Shown here: in pieces, positions 1-8,696 of the stretch
Position numbering within the stretch: the stretch's first letter is position 1
Layout: each line of letters opens with the position of its first letter
Source: Paracoccus yibinensis
GTDB taxonomy: Bacteria > Pseudomonadota > Alphaproteobacteria > Rhodobacterales > Rhodobacteraceae
Direction: 5' to 3'
DNA length: 64,000 nucleotides
NCBI RefSeq assembly: GCF_030846195.1
Contig: NZ_JAVCWH010000007.1
Coordinates: 97,137 to 161,136, forward strand
Notes under the pieces: generated by a model
The model's input: the letters and a program-made list of their open reading frames with translations, nothing else
Database searches by the model: none
Told to the model about the DNA's origin: nothing
Translations under genes and position numbers: made by a program

Positions 1-642
1 GCCGACCGCGCGCGGCTGCAACGCCGCGTCGTCACCCGCGGCGACGAGGAACGCAAGGCCATCGCCCGCGACCTGCATGACGAGATGGGTCCCTGCCTGT
101 TCGGCCTGCGGGTCGAGGCCGACGCCCTGCACGAGGCTGCCCCCACCCCCGCCATCGCAGGCCATGCGGCGGCCATTTTCCAGATCGCCGAGGAAATCGC
201 CCGCGTGAACCGCGCCCTGCTGGGCGATCTGCGCCCTGCCGCCATCGGGCAGTTGCCGCTGGCAGCGGTCCTGTCGGATTATCTGTCCGATCTGGGGCGG
301 CGCTTCCCCGACCTTGACATCGACCTGGATCTGCCCCCCGGCCTGCCCGAACCCGATGAGGCGACCGCCCTGACCCTGTTCCGCATCGTGCAGGAAGGCA
401 CGACGAACGCGCTGCGCCATGCGGGGGCGTCGCGCGTGACGGTGCGGCTGTGGACCGATCCCGCGCACTGGCGGATCGAACTGTCGGACGACGGGCAAGG
501 CATGGCGCCTGGCACGCGCGAAGGCACCGGCTTGACCGGGATGCGCGAACGCATCACCTTGCTGGGCGGCGATTTGTCCTTGTCCTCGGGGGCGGGGGGG
601 ACCACCATCAGCGCCAGCCTGCCCTTGCAGCAGTCGGAATGA
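1..642 (+). CDS. Sensor histidine kinase, NarL/DegS type (5'-truncated by window edge)
   Basis: The open frame runs in from the window edge, so the sensory N-terminus is missing. Visible first is the HisKA_3 dimerisation/phosphoacceptor segment with the motif RKAIARDLHDEMGP; the His is the phosphorylation site of this family. A HATPase_c domain follows, with an N-box (FRIVQEGTTNALRHAG), a G1 box (DDGQGM) and a G2 box (GTGLTGMRERI). It should autophosphorylate and pass phosphate to the response regulator that starts 9 bases downstream. The stimulus cannot be told from this fragment. The family is secure; the identity of the system is not. Confidence 0.9.
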   Translation, partial: ADRARLQRRVVTRGDEERKAIARDLHDEMGPCLFGLRVEADALHEAAPTPAIAGHAAAIFQIAEEIARVNRALLGDLRPAAIGQLPLAAVLSDYLSDLGRRFPDLDIDLDLPPGLPEPDEATALTLFRIVQEGTTNALRHAGASRVTVRLWTDPAHWRIELSDDGQGMAPGTREGTGLTGMRERITLLGGDLSLSSGAGGTTISASLPLQQSE

Positions 643-651
643 AGGCCACAG

Positions 652-1275
652 ATGAAATCCGCGCTTGTCATCGACGATCACCCGATCACCCACCTGGGCG
701 CCAACCGCCTGCTGCGCGACCTGGGATACGAGCGGATCGGCCAGGCCATGTCGGGCGAGGATGCGCTGGCGCAACTGGAAGCGGGAGAGGCGCCGGACCT
801 GATCGTGCTGGACATCAGCCTGCCGGGCGCGGGCGGCCTGGATCTGGTGGCGCCGCTGCGCAATGTCGCCCCCGCCGCGCGCATCCTGGTCTTTTCGATG
901 AACGACCAGACGGGCTTTGCCGCCCGCGCCCTGCAAGCGGGCGCGCAGGGGTTCCTGTCGAAGAACGCGCCCCCCGCAGATTTCCGCGAGGCGGTGCGAA
1001 TGCTGGAGTCGGGCGAATTCTATCTGTCGCCCAAGCACGCGATGGCCTTGGCGACGCTGCGGGCGGGGGCCTCGGCCGATCCGCTGGGGGCGCTGTCGGA
1101 CCGCGAACGGCAGGTTCTGGCGCTGATCGGCCGCGGGCTTGGCCTGCAGGCCATCGCGGACGAACTTGATGTCAGCTACAAGACGGCGGCGAACACATCC
1201 TCGGCCCTGAAGAAGAAGCTGGGCGTGGACGGCATCAACGGACTGATGAAATTCGCCCTGGACAGCGGAGTATGA
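652..1275 (+). CDS. LuxR/NarL-family response regulator
   Basis: This 207-residue protein has a REC domain (about 1-120) with the acidic pair D8/D9, phosphoacceptor D54 in the context VLDISLPG, and the conserved Lys K104. A C-terminal LuxR-type helix-turn-helix (about 140-205) starts LSDRERQVLALIGRG. It is the evident partner of the kinase just upstream. Its stop overlaps the start of the next gene (ATGA), which suggests translational coupling with the DUF2478 gene. Target genes are unknown. Confidence 0.9.
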   Translation: MKSALVIDDHPITHLGANRLLRDLGYERIGQAMSGEDALAQLEAGEAPDLIVLDISLPGAGGLDLVAPLRNVAPAARILVFSMNDQTGFAARALQAGAQGFLSKNAPPADFREAVRMLESGEFYLSPKHAMALATLRAGASADPLGALSDRERQVLALIGRGLGLQAIADELDVSYKTAANTSSALKKKLGVDGINGLMKFALDSGV

Positions 1276-1793
1276 GACCGATGCTGGGATGGTTCAGCCT
1301 GGACGACGACGCCCCTCCGGGAGAGGCCGACCGCATCCTGGCCCGGCTGTGTTCGGGCTTGGCGGACGCGGGATTGCGGTTGGCGGGCGCCGTTCAGCAG
1401 AACACCGACCGCGGCGCGGATTGCGCCTGCGACATGGACGTGCTGGTCCTGGGCGAGGAAGACGCGCCGATCCGCATTTCCCAGTCCCTGGGCGGCGGCT
1501 CCAGCGGCTGCCGCCTGGATCCCGGCGCCTTGGAGATGGCGGCGGCGCGGGTCTCGGCCAGGCTTGCGGGCGCGGAACTGCTGATCGTGCCGAAGTTCGG
1601 CCGCCAAGAGGCGATCGGCCGGGGCTTTCGCAGCGTGATCGCCCAAGCCATCGCCCAGGATGTGCCGGTCCTGCTGCATGTGCCCCCGGAACAGCGTGCG
1701 GCCTTTGCGGAGTTCTGCGACGGCATGGGCGAGCCTGTCCCGCCGGCGGGCTTGGTCGAATGGTGCCTGGACCAGGTTACGGGCGTGCAGTGA
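1272..1793 (+). CDS. DUF2478 domain protein
   Basis: This 173-residue protein resembles the DUF2478 family, small proteins with a nucleotide-binding-like fold often encoded near molybdate transport genes. Family-like features are a GAVQQ segment near residue 39, a C-x-C-x-M segment (CACDMD), an SLGGGSSGCRLDPGAL stretch and LLIVPKFGRQEAIGRGFR near the middle. It overlaps the response regulator upstream by 4 bases and the TusA-like gene downstream by 4 bases, so the three are probably co-translated. No molybdate transporter is present in the window, so its role here is open. Confidence 0.65.
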   Translation: MRPMLGWFSLDDDAPPGEADRILARLCSGLADAGLRLAGAVQQNTDRGADCACDMDVLVLGEEDAPIRISQSLGGGSSGCRLDPGALEMAAARVSARLAGAELLIVPKFGRQEAIGRGFRSVIAQAIAQDVPVLLHVPPEQRAAFAEFCDGMGEPVPPAGLVEWCLDQVTGVQ

Positions 1794-2065
1794 CCGAAGC
1801 CCCGGTCATCGACGCGCGCGGGCTGCTGTGTCCGTTGCCGGTCCTGCGGCTGCGCAAGGTTCTGCTGGACCAGCCGGCGGGCGCGCGGGTGCGGTTGTGG
1901 GCGACCGATGCGATGGCCCTGATCGACGTGCCGCATTTCTGCGACAGTGCAGGGCATCGGCTGGTCGGGCAAGGGCAGGTGGCGGACGGTGTGCATGAAT
2001 TCACCGTAGAAAGGGGGCTGTCTGCCCCCTCGGCCGCAAGCGGCCTCATCCCCGAGGATATTTGA
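1790..2065 (+). CDS. TusA-family sulfur carrier protein
   Basis: The gene starts at a GTG that overlaps the DUF2478 stop (GTGA) and encodes 91 residues. The N-terminus holds the SirA/TusA signature DARGLLCPLPVLRLRK; the Cys in CPLP is the persulfide-carrying residue of the family. Members shuttle sulfur for tRNA thiolation, molybdenum cofactor work or other routes. The last 17 or so residues are encoded inside a dispersed intergenic element (hairpin plus GGATATTTG), so the C-terminus is probably an accidental extension. Which sulfur pathway it serves is not shown. Confidence 0.8.
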   Translation: MTEAPVIDARGLLCPLPVLRLRKVLLDQPAGARVRLWATDAMALIDVPHFCDSAGHRLVGQGQVADGVHEFTVERGLSAPSAASGLIPEDI

Positions 2066-2078
2066 ATAAAGAAGAAGC
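2013..2078 (+). repeat. Dispersed intergenic element, copy 1
   Basis: A GGGGGC/GCCCCC hairpin is followed by a short GGCCG/CGGCC hairpin and then CCCCGAGGATATTTGAATAAAGAAG, ending at the start codon of the AEC transporter gene. Three related copies lie near 16,250, 18,780 and 34,275, each between a hairpin and a start codon. The hairpin may terminate transcription of the upstream gene. In this copy the element lies partly inside the tusA-like reading frame. Confidence 0.65.
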
Positions 2079-3005
2079 ATGCTGGCGGTCTTTCTGAAAA
2101 CCCTGCCCTTCTTCGGGCTGATCGGCCTGGGCTGGCTGGCCGCGCGGACGCGGTTCTTTCCGCAGGAAGGCGCGGCCTGGTTGACGAAGTTCGTCTTCTA
2201 TTTCGCGCTGTCGGCCATGCTGTTCCGGTTTGCGGCGGGGCTGGATCTGGCGGCGCTGTTCGACGGGCGATTCGTCCTGGCCTATCTGGCGGGGTCGCTG
2301 GCCGTCTGGATGATCGGCATGGCAGCGGCGCGGGCGCGCGGCCTGCCCGTGGCCGAGGCGGCGATGGAGGCGCAGTGCTGCATGATCGGCAACACGGGCT
2401 TTCTGGGCGTGCCCATGCTGGTGGTGCTGCTGGGCGAACGGGCCGTGGGTCCGGTGCTGATGGTGCTGACCATCGACATGCTGGTCTTTTCCACGCTGAT
2501 CACGCTGATCATCCATGCCGGGCGCAGCGGCGGGCTGCGCCCGGCCACGGTGGTTCCGATCCTGCGCGGCATCGTCGCCAACCCGATGATCCTGTCGATG
2601 GTGGCGGGCCTGGCCTGGGCGCAGATGCGCCTGCCCCTGCCCGGTCCGCTGGACGAGTTCCTGGCGATGCTGGGCGCCGCCGCCACGCCCGGGGCGCTGT
2701 TCGCCATCGGCGCCAGCCTGGCGGGACGGCGGATCGGACGGCTTGCGGCCTCCGGTTGGCTGAGCGCGGCCAAGCTGGTGCTGCATCCGCTGGCGGTGGG
2801 ACTGGCGGCCTGGGCCTTGCGGGTCGATCCCGTCGCGGCAGGTGTCATGGTCGCGGCGGCTGCCCTGCCGGTCGCAGGCAACGTCTATATCTTGGCGCAG
2901 TATTTCGGCGTGGCGCAGCAGCGGGTGTCGGCCGCGATCCTGATATCGACCGCCGCCAGCATCGTGACGATACCGCTGGTGATGCTGCTGATCGGGCAGG
3001 CCTAA
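2079..3005 (+). CDS. AEC-family (auxin efflux carrier-like) transporter
   Basis: This 308-residue, very hydrophobic inner-membrane protein shows about ten membrane segments arranged as two repeats. Family-typical features are NTGFLGVPM near residue 107 and a second repeat near residue 270 containing LPVAGNVYILAQYFG. Bacterial AEC proteins export or exchange organic acids, but the substrate cannot be read from sequence. The start codon directly follows an AAGAAG-rich leader belonging to the dispersed element. The end lies 18 bases from the convergent tRNA-Pro gene. Confidence 0.85.
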   Translation: MLAVFLKTLPFFGLIGLGWLAARTRFFPQEGAAWLTKFVFYFALSAMLFRFAAGLDLAALFDGRFVLAYLAGSLAVWMIGMAAARARGLPVAEAAMEAQCCMIGNTGFLGVPMLVVLLGERAVGPVLMVLTIDMLVFSTLITLIIHAGRSGGLRPATVVPILRGIVANPMILSMVAGLAWAQMRLPLPGPLDEFLAMLGAAATPGALFAIGASLAGRRIGRLAASGWLSAAKLVLHPLAVGLAAWALRVDPVAAGVMVAAAALPVAGNVYILAQYFGVAQQRVSAAILISTAASIVTIPLVMLLIGQA

Positions 3006-3022
3006 TGTGATTTCGGGAAAAA

Positions 3023-3099
3023 TGGTCGGAGCGAGAGGATTCGAACCTCCGACCCCCTGCTCCCGAAGCAGGTGCGCTACCAGGCTGCGCTACGCTCCG
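3023..3099 (-). tRNA. tRNA-Pro (anticodon CGG)
   Basis: Read on the minus strand this is a full cloverleaf. The acceptor stem CGGAGCG pairs with CGCTCCG. The D-arm contains AGCGCAGCCTGGTAGCGC, and the anticodon arm is CCTGC-TTCGGGA-GCAGG, giving anticodon CGG for Pro codon CCG. The T-arm is GTCGG-AGGTTCGAATCC, followed by discriminator A and an encoded CCA. No intron or mismatch was seen. Confidence 0.97.
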
Positions 3100-3146
3100 A
3101 CCGTGCTGGGGCAGGTAGCGCGGGGCGCGCGGCAATGCAAGCCCCG

Positions 3147-4106
3147 TCAGGGGCGAGGCGGCCATATTCTTTGCAAAAGCGACGTGCGCGGCGCCGTGAC
3201 CGTTTCCGCCCGGATGCGCGAGGCGATCACCGGGCGGTTGGCGGAATTGCCGCCCCGCCCCTCGCGCCAGACGATATAGATGCCCGATGCGATGATGATG
3301 GTCGCGCCAAGGAAGGTAGGCAGGTCCAGGACCTCGTTGAAGAAGATCCAGCCATAGGCGGTGGCCCAGAGGATCTGGGAATACTGCATCGGCGCGACGA
3401 TCGCGGCCTCTCCGGCGCGATAGGCCAGGATCAGCAGGAAGCCCGCAACCAGGCCCAGGCAGGCGATCACCCCGGCAAGGGCCAGGTGCGGCAGCTCCAT
3501 CGGGCGATAGTCGATGGCCAGCGAGGCGCCGGTGGCCAGGAAGTTGCCCAGCATCGGCCACATCAACAGCACCAGCGGGCGTTCCGACCGGCCCAGCTTG
3601 CGCAGGATCACCGCCGTCGTGGCCGAGGCGATGGCCGAAGCGAGCGCCGCGAGATGCCCCCAGCCCAGGGACTGCGCGCCCGGGCGCAGCACGACCAGCA
3701 CCCCCAGAAGGCCGATCACCACGGCCGCCCAGCGATGCAGGCCGACCTTCTCGCCCAGAAGCGGGATCGACAGGATCGTGACCAGCAGCGGCGCGGCGAA
3801 CAGGATCGAATAGACCTGCGCCAGGGGCAGTTGCGAGAAGGCGAAGAAGCTGCCCATCCCGGCGATCACCCCCACCACCGTGCGGACCGCGACCCAGCCG
3901 GGATTGGCCGGGCGCAGCGTGCCCGGCGTCGGGTCGCGCATGATGATGACCATCACCAGCGGAAAGGACAGCAGGGACGAGAAGAACAGCACCTGCAGCG
4001 CAGGATACTGCGCCCCAAGCACCTTGATGACCGCGTCATGCGTCGCATAGATGCCCATCGCCAGCAGGGCGAGGGCCGCGCCGCGGACGTTGGACGCGGC
4101 TTCCAT
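3147..4106 (-). CDS. EamA/DMT-family transporter
   Basis: This 319-residue inner-membrane protein has about ten predicted membrane segments in two EamA repeats (about 5-140 and 150-285). The first starts ALALLAMGIYATHDAVIKVLG and the second includes APMQYSQILWATAYGWIFFNE, both typical of drug/metabolite transporters. Its ATG overlaps the leuB stop (ATGA), so it is likely co-translated with leuB. That raises the possibility of an amino acid or metabolite exporter, but this is inference from position only. The tail after about residue 285 is basic and cytoplasmic-looking. Confidence 0.85.
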   Translation of the reverse strand: MEAASNVRGAALALLAMGIYATHDAVIKVLGAQYPALQVLFFSSLLSFPLVMVIIMRDPTPGTLRPANPGWVAVRTVVGVIAGMGSFFAFSQLPLAQVYSILFAAPLLVTILSIPLLGEKVGLHRWAAVVIGLLGVLVVLRPGAQSLGWGHLAALASAIASATTAVILRKLGRSERPLVLLMWPMLGNFLATGASLAIDYRPMELPHLALAGVIACLGLVAGFLLILAYRAGEAAIVAPMQYSQILWATAYGWIFFNEVLDLPTFLGATIIIASGIYIVWREGRGGNSANRPVIASRIRAETVTAPRTSLLQRIWPPRP

Positions 4107-5230
4107 CAGGCTTGCGACAGGGCCGCGACGATCCGGTCGCCCATCTCGGCGGTGGATACCGGCGTGCCGCCTTCGGGACCCATCAGGTCTGCCGTGCGCA
4201 CGCCGTCGGCCAGCACCTTTTCCACCGCCCGTTCCAGGTCGGATGCGGCCTGTCCTTCGTCAAAGGAGTAGCGCAGCGCCATGGCGAAGGACAGGACGCA
4301 GGCGATGGGGTTGGCCTTGCCCTGCCCCGCGATGTCGGGCGCCGATCCGTGGACGGGTTCGTACATCGCCTTGGGCCGGCCATTCGCCATCGGCGCCCCC
4401 AGGCTGGCCGAGGGCAGCATCCCCAGGCTGCCGGTCAGCATCGCGGCGGCATCCGACAGAAGGTCGCCGAACAGGTTGTCCGTCACGATCACGTCGAACT
4501 GGCGCGGGTTGCGCACCAACTGCATCGCGCCGTTGTCAGCATACATGTGGGTCAGGTCCACATCGGGATATTCGTTGTCATGGACCCACTGCACCTCCTC
4601 GCGCCAGAGGATGCCGGATTCCATGACGTTGGCCTTCTCCATCGAGCAGACCTTGTTGTTGCGGCGCCGCGCGAGCTCAAAGGCCGAACGGGCCACGCGG
4701 CGGATCTCTCCGCTGGTGTAACGCTGGGTGTTGATGCCGACGCGGCCGCCCTCGTTGTCGGGATTGTTGCCGTCGGCATGGATGCCGCGCGGTTCGCCGA
4801 AATAAACGCCCGAGGTCAGTTCACGCACGATCAGGATGTCGAGGCCCGCCACCACCTCGCGCTTGAGGCTGCTGAAATCGGCCAGGGCATCGAAGCACTG
4901 CGCCGGCCGCAGGTTGGCGTAAAGGTCCATCTCCTTGCGCAGGCGCAACAGGCCGCGTTCCGGTTTCACGCTGAAATCCAGCACGTCGTATTTGGGACCG
5001 CCCACCGCGCCCAGCAGCACCGCATCGACCGCCTGGGCCTGGGCCATCGTCTCATCCGTCAGGGGCGTGCCATGCGCATCATACGAGGCGCCGCCGACCA
5101 GCCCGTGCCGGATGTCGAAGGACATGCCGCGATTGGACCCGAACCAGTCGATCACCTTCACGACCTCGGCCATGACCTCAGGGCCGATCCCGTCGCCGGG
5201 CAGGATGAGAAGCGAATAGCTGTCGGACAT
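4106..5230 (-). CDS. leuB: 3-isopropylmalate dehydrogenase
   Basis: LeuB oxidises and decarboxylates 3-isopropylmalate with NAD+ in leucine synthesis, in the cytosol. The 374-residue product fits the family length. It shows the N-terminal [17 protein letters not shown], the substrate-loop arginines in [19 protein letters not shown], the metal-binding region [17 protein letters not shown] and the NAD-site segment [20 protein letters not shown]. The last segment favours LeuB over isocitrate dehydrogenase. The downstream EamA transporter overlaps its stop by one base. The upstream gap to the divergent MFS gene (5,231-5,382) presumably holds both promoters. Confidence 0.95.
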   Translation of the reverse strand: MSDSYSLLILPGDGIGPEVMAEVVKVIDWFGSNRGMSFDIRHGLVGGASYDAHGTPLTDETMAQAQAVDAVLLGAVGGPKYDVLDFSVKPERGLLRLRKEMDLYANLRPAQCFDALADFSSLKREVVAGLDILIVRELTSGVYFGEPRGIHADGNNPDNEGGRVGINTQRYTSGEIRRVARSAFELARRRNNKVCSMEKANVMESGILWREEVQWVHDNEYPDVDLTHMYADNGAMQLVRNPRQFDVIVTDNLFGDLLSDAAAMLTGSLGMLPSASLGAPMANGRPKAMYEPVHGSAPDIAGQGKANPIACVLSFAMALRYSFDEGQAASDLERAVEKVLADGVRTADLMGPEGGTPVSTAEMGDRIVAALSQA

Positions 5231-5382
5231 GGTTCCTCCGGGTCATGGGGCGGCATCGCGTCCGGTGCTAGCCCCCCGGCATGGGCTGGTCAAGTTGACG
5301 CAAGGCGGCGAATTGCACATCTTGCACCTTCCTTGCCCATGGCCCAGCCTGCAGCCCGAACCGCAAGCAAGGAACGCCGCGA

Positions 5383-6573
5383 ATGCCAGCCCTGTCCATC
5401 GGCATCGTCAGCCTGGTGCTGGCTTATGTCCTTTCCCAGTTCTACCGGGCCTTCCTGGCGGTGCTGACGCCGGTCCTGGGCGCGGAACTGGGGGCCAGGC
5501 CGGGGGATCTGGCGCTGTCATCGGGGCTGTGGTTCGCGGCCTTCGCCTTGATGCAGATCCCGGTCGGGCGGATGCTGGACCGGATCGGGCCACGCCTGAC
5601 GGTGGCCTTGCTGCTGGGCGGCGCGGGCGGCGTGGGGGCTGCGATTTTCGCCCTGGCCCAGGCACCGTGGCATCTGCATCTGGCCATGGCGTTGCTGGGT
5701 GTGGGCTGCGCGCCGGCGCTGATGGGTTCATATTATATCATCGCCCGCAAATATCCGGCTGCGGCATTCGGGGGGATGGCCGGGATGATCGTGGGCTTCG
5801 GCTCGCTGGGCAACATCATGGGGGCGACACCGCTGGTCTGGGCAATCGAGGCGCTTGGCTGGCGCGCGACCATGGCGGGCCTTGGCGTGGCGACCGTGGC
5901 GGTGGCGCTGCTGATCGCGGGCACCGTGCGCGATCCGGCGCGGCTGGGCGCAGGCCACCCCCAGGGATCGCTGGCCGAGGTGCTGCGCATCCGCGCGCTG
6001 TGGTTCATCCTGCCCCTGTTCTTCGTGAACTATGCCGCATCCGGTGCGATCCGGGGGCTGTGGGCCGCGCCCTATCTGGAGCGGGTCTTCGAGGCGGATG
6101 CCGTGCTGATCGGGCGGGCGACGCTGGCGATGGGGCTGGCGATGATCGCGGGCAACTTCCTGGTGGCCCCTGCCGTGCGGCTGGTGGGCAGCCTGCGCCG
6201 GACGGTGCTGATCTTCACCGGCTGCACGCTGGCCGTGATGGGGTTCCTGGTGCTGAACCCCGATCCGGGCCTGTCGGCCGCGGTGGTGCTGCTGGCGCTG
6301 ATCGGGCTGTCGGGGGCAGGCTATGTGCTGCTGATGGCGCATGGCAGGTCCTTCCTGCCGGATCATCTGGTGGGTCGGGGGGTGACCTTTCTCAACATGA
6401 TCTCGATCGGCGGCGTCGGCGTCATGCAGTTCGCCTCGCGCCCGGTGTTCCAGGCGGCGGCTGCGGCCTATGCCCCGCCGCAGGCCTTCGCTATGCTGTT
6501 CGGGTTCTTCGCGGTCCCGCTTGCAATCGGGTTCGCCCTGTATTTCCTGACGCCCGAGGCCCGGAATGCCTGA
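5383..6573 (+). CDS. MFS transporter
   Basis: This 396-residue inner-membrane protein has about 12 hydrophobic segments. The loop between segments 2 and 3 carries the MFS motif GRMLDRIGPR (residues about 64-73). Segment 4 carries GSYYIIARKYPAAAFG. The substrate is not evident. The reading frame overlaps the following glycosyltransferase gene by 8 bases, so the two may be co-transcribed with the GT4 and GT29 genes. Confidence 0.85.
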   Translation: MPALSIGIVSLVLAYVLSQFYRAFLAVLTPVLGAELGARPGDLALSSGLWFAAFALMQIPVGRMLDRIGPRLTVALLLGGAGGVGAAIFALAQAPWHLHLAMALLGVGCAPALMGSYYIIARKYPAAAFGGMAGMIVGFGSLGNIMGATPLVWAIEALGWRATMAGLGVATVAVALLIAGTVRDPARLGAGHPQGSLAEVLRIRALWFILPLFFVNYAASGAIRGLWAAPYLERVFEADAVLIGRATLAMGLAMIAGNFLVAPAVRLVGSLRRTVLIFTGCTLAVMGFLVLNPDPGLSAAVVLLALIGLSGAGYVLLMAHGRSFLPDHLVGRGVTFLNMISIGGVGVMQFASRPVFQAAAAAYAPPQAFAMLFGFFAVPLAIGFALYFLTPEARNA

Positions 6574-7615
6574 TCCGAGGACGGACCCGCTGGTCATCGC
6601 CCCCAACCTCAAGCGCCGCTTGTCGGGCGTCACCGCGACCGTGGTCCGGCTGATCCCGGTGCAGGCGCGGATGATCGCGATCCGCGCCACCGGCCCCGGC
6701 CTGCCGCCCGAGGTGCCGCATATCCCGCTGTGGCGCGCGGCTCTGATGCCGCGCAACCGCTGGCGCGTCTGGCACGCCCGGCGCAACACGGAAATGGCGC
6801 TGGGGCTGATCCTGCGGCGCGTGCTTCGGCGCAAATACCGGCTGATGTTCACATCCGCCGCGCAGCGCCGCCATACCGGGTTCACGAAATGGCTGATCCG
6901 CCAGCAGGACGCGCTTGTCGCCACATCGGACAAGGCAGCCAGCTATCTGGACCGGCCCGCCACTGTGGTGATGCACGGGGTCGATACCGACATTTTCCAG
7001 CCGCCCGCCGACAAGGCGGCGCTGCGGCGCGCGTTGGACCTTGACCCCCATGCCGTCCTGATCGGCTGCTTTGGCCGGGTGCGCGCGCAGAAGGGTGTCG
7101 ATCTGCTGATCCGGGCCGGGCTGCGGCTGCTGCCGGACCGCCCGCGCGCGCAGATCGTCTTTACCGGCCGCATCACGCCGGACAACCGCGCCTTTGCCGA
7201 CGAACTGCTGGGGGAAATCCGCGCGGCGGGGCTGGAAGGCCGCATCCGCTTCCTGGGCGAACTACCCTGGGACCAAGTGGTGCGCCATTATCAGGCGCTC
7301 GACCTGTTCGCGGCCCCTGCACGGTGGGAGGGCTTCGGCCTGACGCCCCTGGAGGCGATGGCCTGCGGGGTGCCCTCGGTCGCGGCCCGCGTCGGCGCCT
7401 ATGAAACGCTGATCCGCGACGGCGTGACCGGCAGCCTGGTGCCGCCCGACGATCTGGATGCGTTGACCGATGCTCTGCGGCATTGGCTGGACGATGACGC
7501 GGCTCGCGCCGCCGCTGGCCGCGCCGCCCGCGACCATGTCGCCACGAGCCATGCCATCGAAGGCGAGGCCCGCGCCCTGGTTGCGATCTACAACGACTTG
7601 CTGGCCCGGCCATGA
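6566..7615 (+). CDS. GT4-family glycosyltransferase (LPS core-type)
   Basis: The 349-residue product has the two-Rossmann GT-B layout of family 4. The C-terminal half shows GCFGRVRAQKGVDLLI (donor-phosphate region) near residue 168 and APARWEGFGLTPLEAMACG near 250, with the E-x7-E signature. Related alphaproteobacterial enzymes such as LpcC-type transferases add mannose or another sugar to the lipopolysaccharide core; that assignment is inference. It overlaps the MFS gene upstream and, by 4 bases, the GT29-like gene downstream, so the two transferases probably act on one glycan. Confidence 0.85.
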   Translation: MPDPRTDPLVIAPNLKRRLSGVTATVVRLIPVQARMIAIRATGPGLPPEVPHIPLWRAALMPRNRWRVWHARRNTEMALGLILRRVLRRKYRLMFTSAAQRRHTGFTKWLIRQQDALVATSDKAASYLDRPATVVMHGVDTDIFQPPADKAALRRALDLDPHAVLIGCFGRVRAQKGVDLLIRAGLRLLPDRPRAQIVFTGRITPDNRAFADELLGEIRAAGLEGRIRFLGELPWDQVVRHYQALDLFAAPARWEGFGLTPLEAMACGVPSVAARVGAYETLIRDGVTGSLVPPDDLDALTDALRHWLDDDAARAAAGRAARDHVATSHAIEGEARALVAIYNDLLARP

Positions 7616-8226
7616 ACAAGCTGTCCTTTTATTCCGCCCGCGTGATGCGCGACGAAGCCGCCCTGCAGTCCCTGTCCGTCCCGCAAGGCAACCTGCTGGC
7701 GGATCTGGAAGGCAAAAGCGTCGCGCTGATCGGCAATGCGCGGTCTTTGGCCCAGGCCCGGCATGGCGCGGCCATCGACGCCGCCGGCCTGGTGATCCGC
7801 ATCAACCGGGCGCCGATGCCCAGCCCTGACAGCCACGGCACCCGGACCGATTGGCTGGCCCTGGCGGTCCGCCTGGCGGATGAGGATCGTGCCCGCCTGC
7901 ACCCGTCGCGCCTGTTGTGGATGTCGCCCAAGCGCAAGCGGCTGGGCTGGCGGGTCGCCAGCAGCCCCGGCTTCTATCTGCATCCCCTGCCCGATTATCA
8001 CGCGCTGAAGGACCGGCTGGCCGCGCCGCCGACCACGGGGGCGATGATGATCGACCTGCTGCTGCGGTCGTCGCTGGCAAGCCTGACCCTTTACGGCTTC
8101 GATTTCTTCGCCAGCCAAAGCCTGTCCGGCCGCCGCACCGCCGACCAGGTGCCTCACGACTTCGGCGCGGAAGCCTCATGGGTCGCGGATCTGCGCCGCA
8201 GCGATGCCCGCCTGACGCTGGCCTAA
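7612..8226 (+). CDS. GT29 (sialyltransferase-like) glycosyltransferase
   Basis: The 204-residue protein carries the sialyltransferase-fold motifs of CAZy family GT29 in order. An L-motif-like VALIGNARSLAQ is followed by IDAAGLVIRINRAP (about residues 37-65). An S-motif-like PPTTGAMMIDLLLRSS is followed by LTLYGFDFF (about 138-162). A VS-like H-D-F-G-A-E (about 183-188) would supply the catalytic His and the Glu. It is shorter than animal enzymes but similar to bacterial GT29 proteins. It overlaps the GT4 gene by 4 bases. The donor might be CMP-Kdo or a CMP-nonulosonate; no sugar-nucleotide gene is nearby to decide. Confidence 0.75.
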   Translation: MNKLSFYSARVMRDEAALQSLSVPQGNLLADLEGKSVALIGNARSLAQARHGAAIDAAGLVIRINRAPMPSPDSHGTRTDWLALAVRLADEDRARLHPSRLLWMSPKRKRLGWRVASSPGFYLHPLPDYHALKDRLAAPPTTGAMMIDLLLRSSLASLTLYGFDFFASQSLSGRRTADQVPHDFGAEASWVADLRRSDARLTLA

Positions 8227-8693
8227 AGAAACCCGATCCAGCGGCCCGCCAGCAGCACCGACAGCCATAGCAGCGCCGAGGCCGCGGCAAGCATCCGCGT
8301 GGCCGTGTCAGCAACCCCGGTGGCTATGACCCGGTGCCAGCCCAGCCGGTGCAGCAGGACGACATTGCTAAGCGCGGTTGCCAGCAAAACCATCTTCCAC
8401 CGGAAGGCCGCGTTGCCCAGGTATTCGGTCGCGCTGACCGACCACAGGCAGAACCCCGTCAGCATCGCCAGGCCCAGCCCCGCGCCCGCCATGCGCGACA
8501 GGAAGGGGCCGATCACCTGCAAGGGCGGTCCGCGCAGAACCCCCAGGATCCGCAGATCCAGCGGCAGGATCGCGCCCAGCAGCAGCCCGATTGTCAGGAT
8601 ATGCGTGGCATTCAGGACCATGTACAGGCTGCCCGACCCGCGCAGCACCCGCGCCAGGCTTGATGCCTCGATCCAGGCCGCAAACTCCACCAC
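8223..8693 (-). CDS. Four-helix membrane protein, DUF6644-like
   Basis: This 156-residue protein starts at GTG (GTG-GTG-GAG) and has about four membrane segments. The segment ATHILTIGLLLGAILPLDLR near residue 30 and the conserved Trp/Lys in FRWKMVLLA resemble small cytochrome-b561-like membrane proteins of the DUF6644 group. It lies 3 bases after the DUF6152-like secreted protein and is probably co-transcribed with it. Its 3' end overlaps the convergent GT29 gene by 4 bases. The function is unknown. Confidence 0.6.
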   Translation of the reverse strand: MVEFAAWIEASSLARVLRGSGSLYMVLNATHILTIGLLLGAILPLDLRILGVLRGPPLQVIGPFLSRMAGAGLGLAMLTGFCLWSVSATEYLGNAAFRWKMVLLATALSNVVLLHRLGWHRVIATGVADTATRMLAAASALLWLSVLLAGRWIGFL

Positions 8694-8696
8694 CCG

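Noticed and set aside
3072..4271. Long plus-strand frame opposite the EamA transporter
   Set aside because: Runs through the tRNA and antisense to a clear membrane protein; Gln/Arg-rich shadow.
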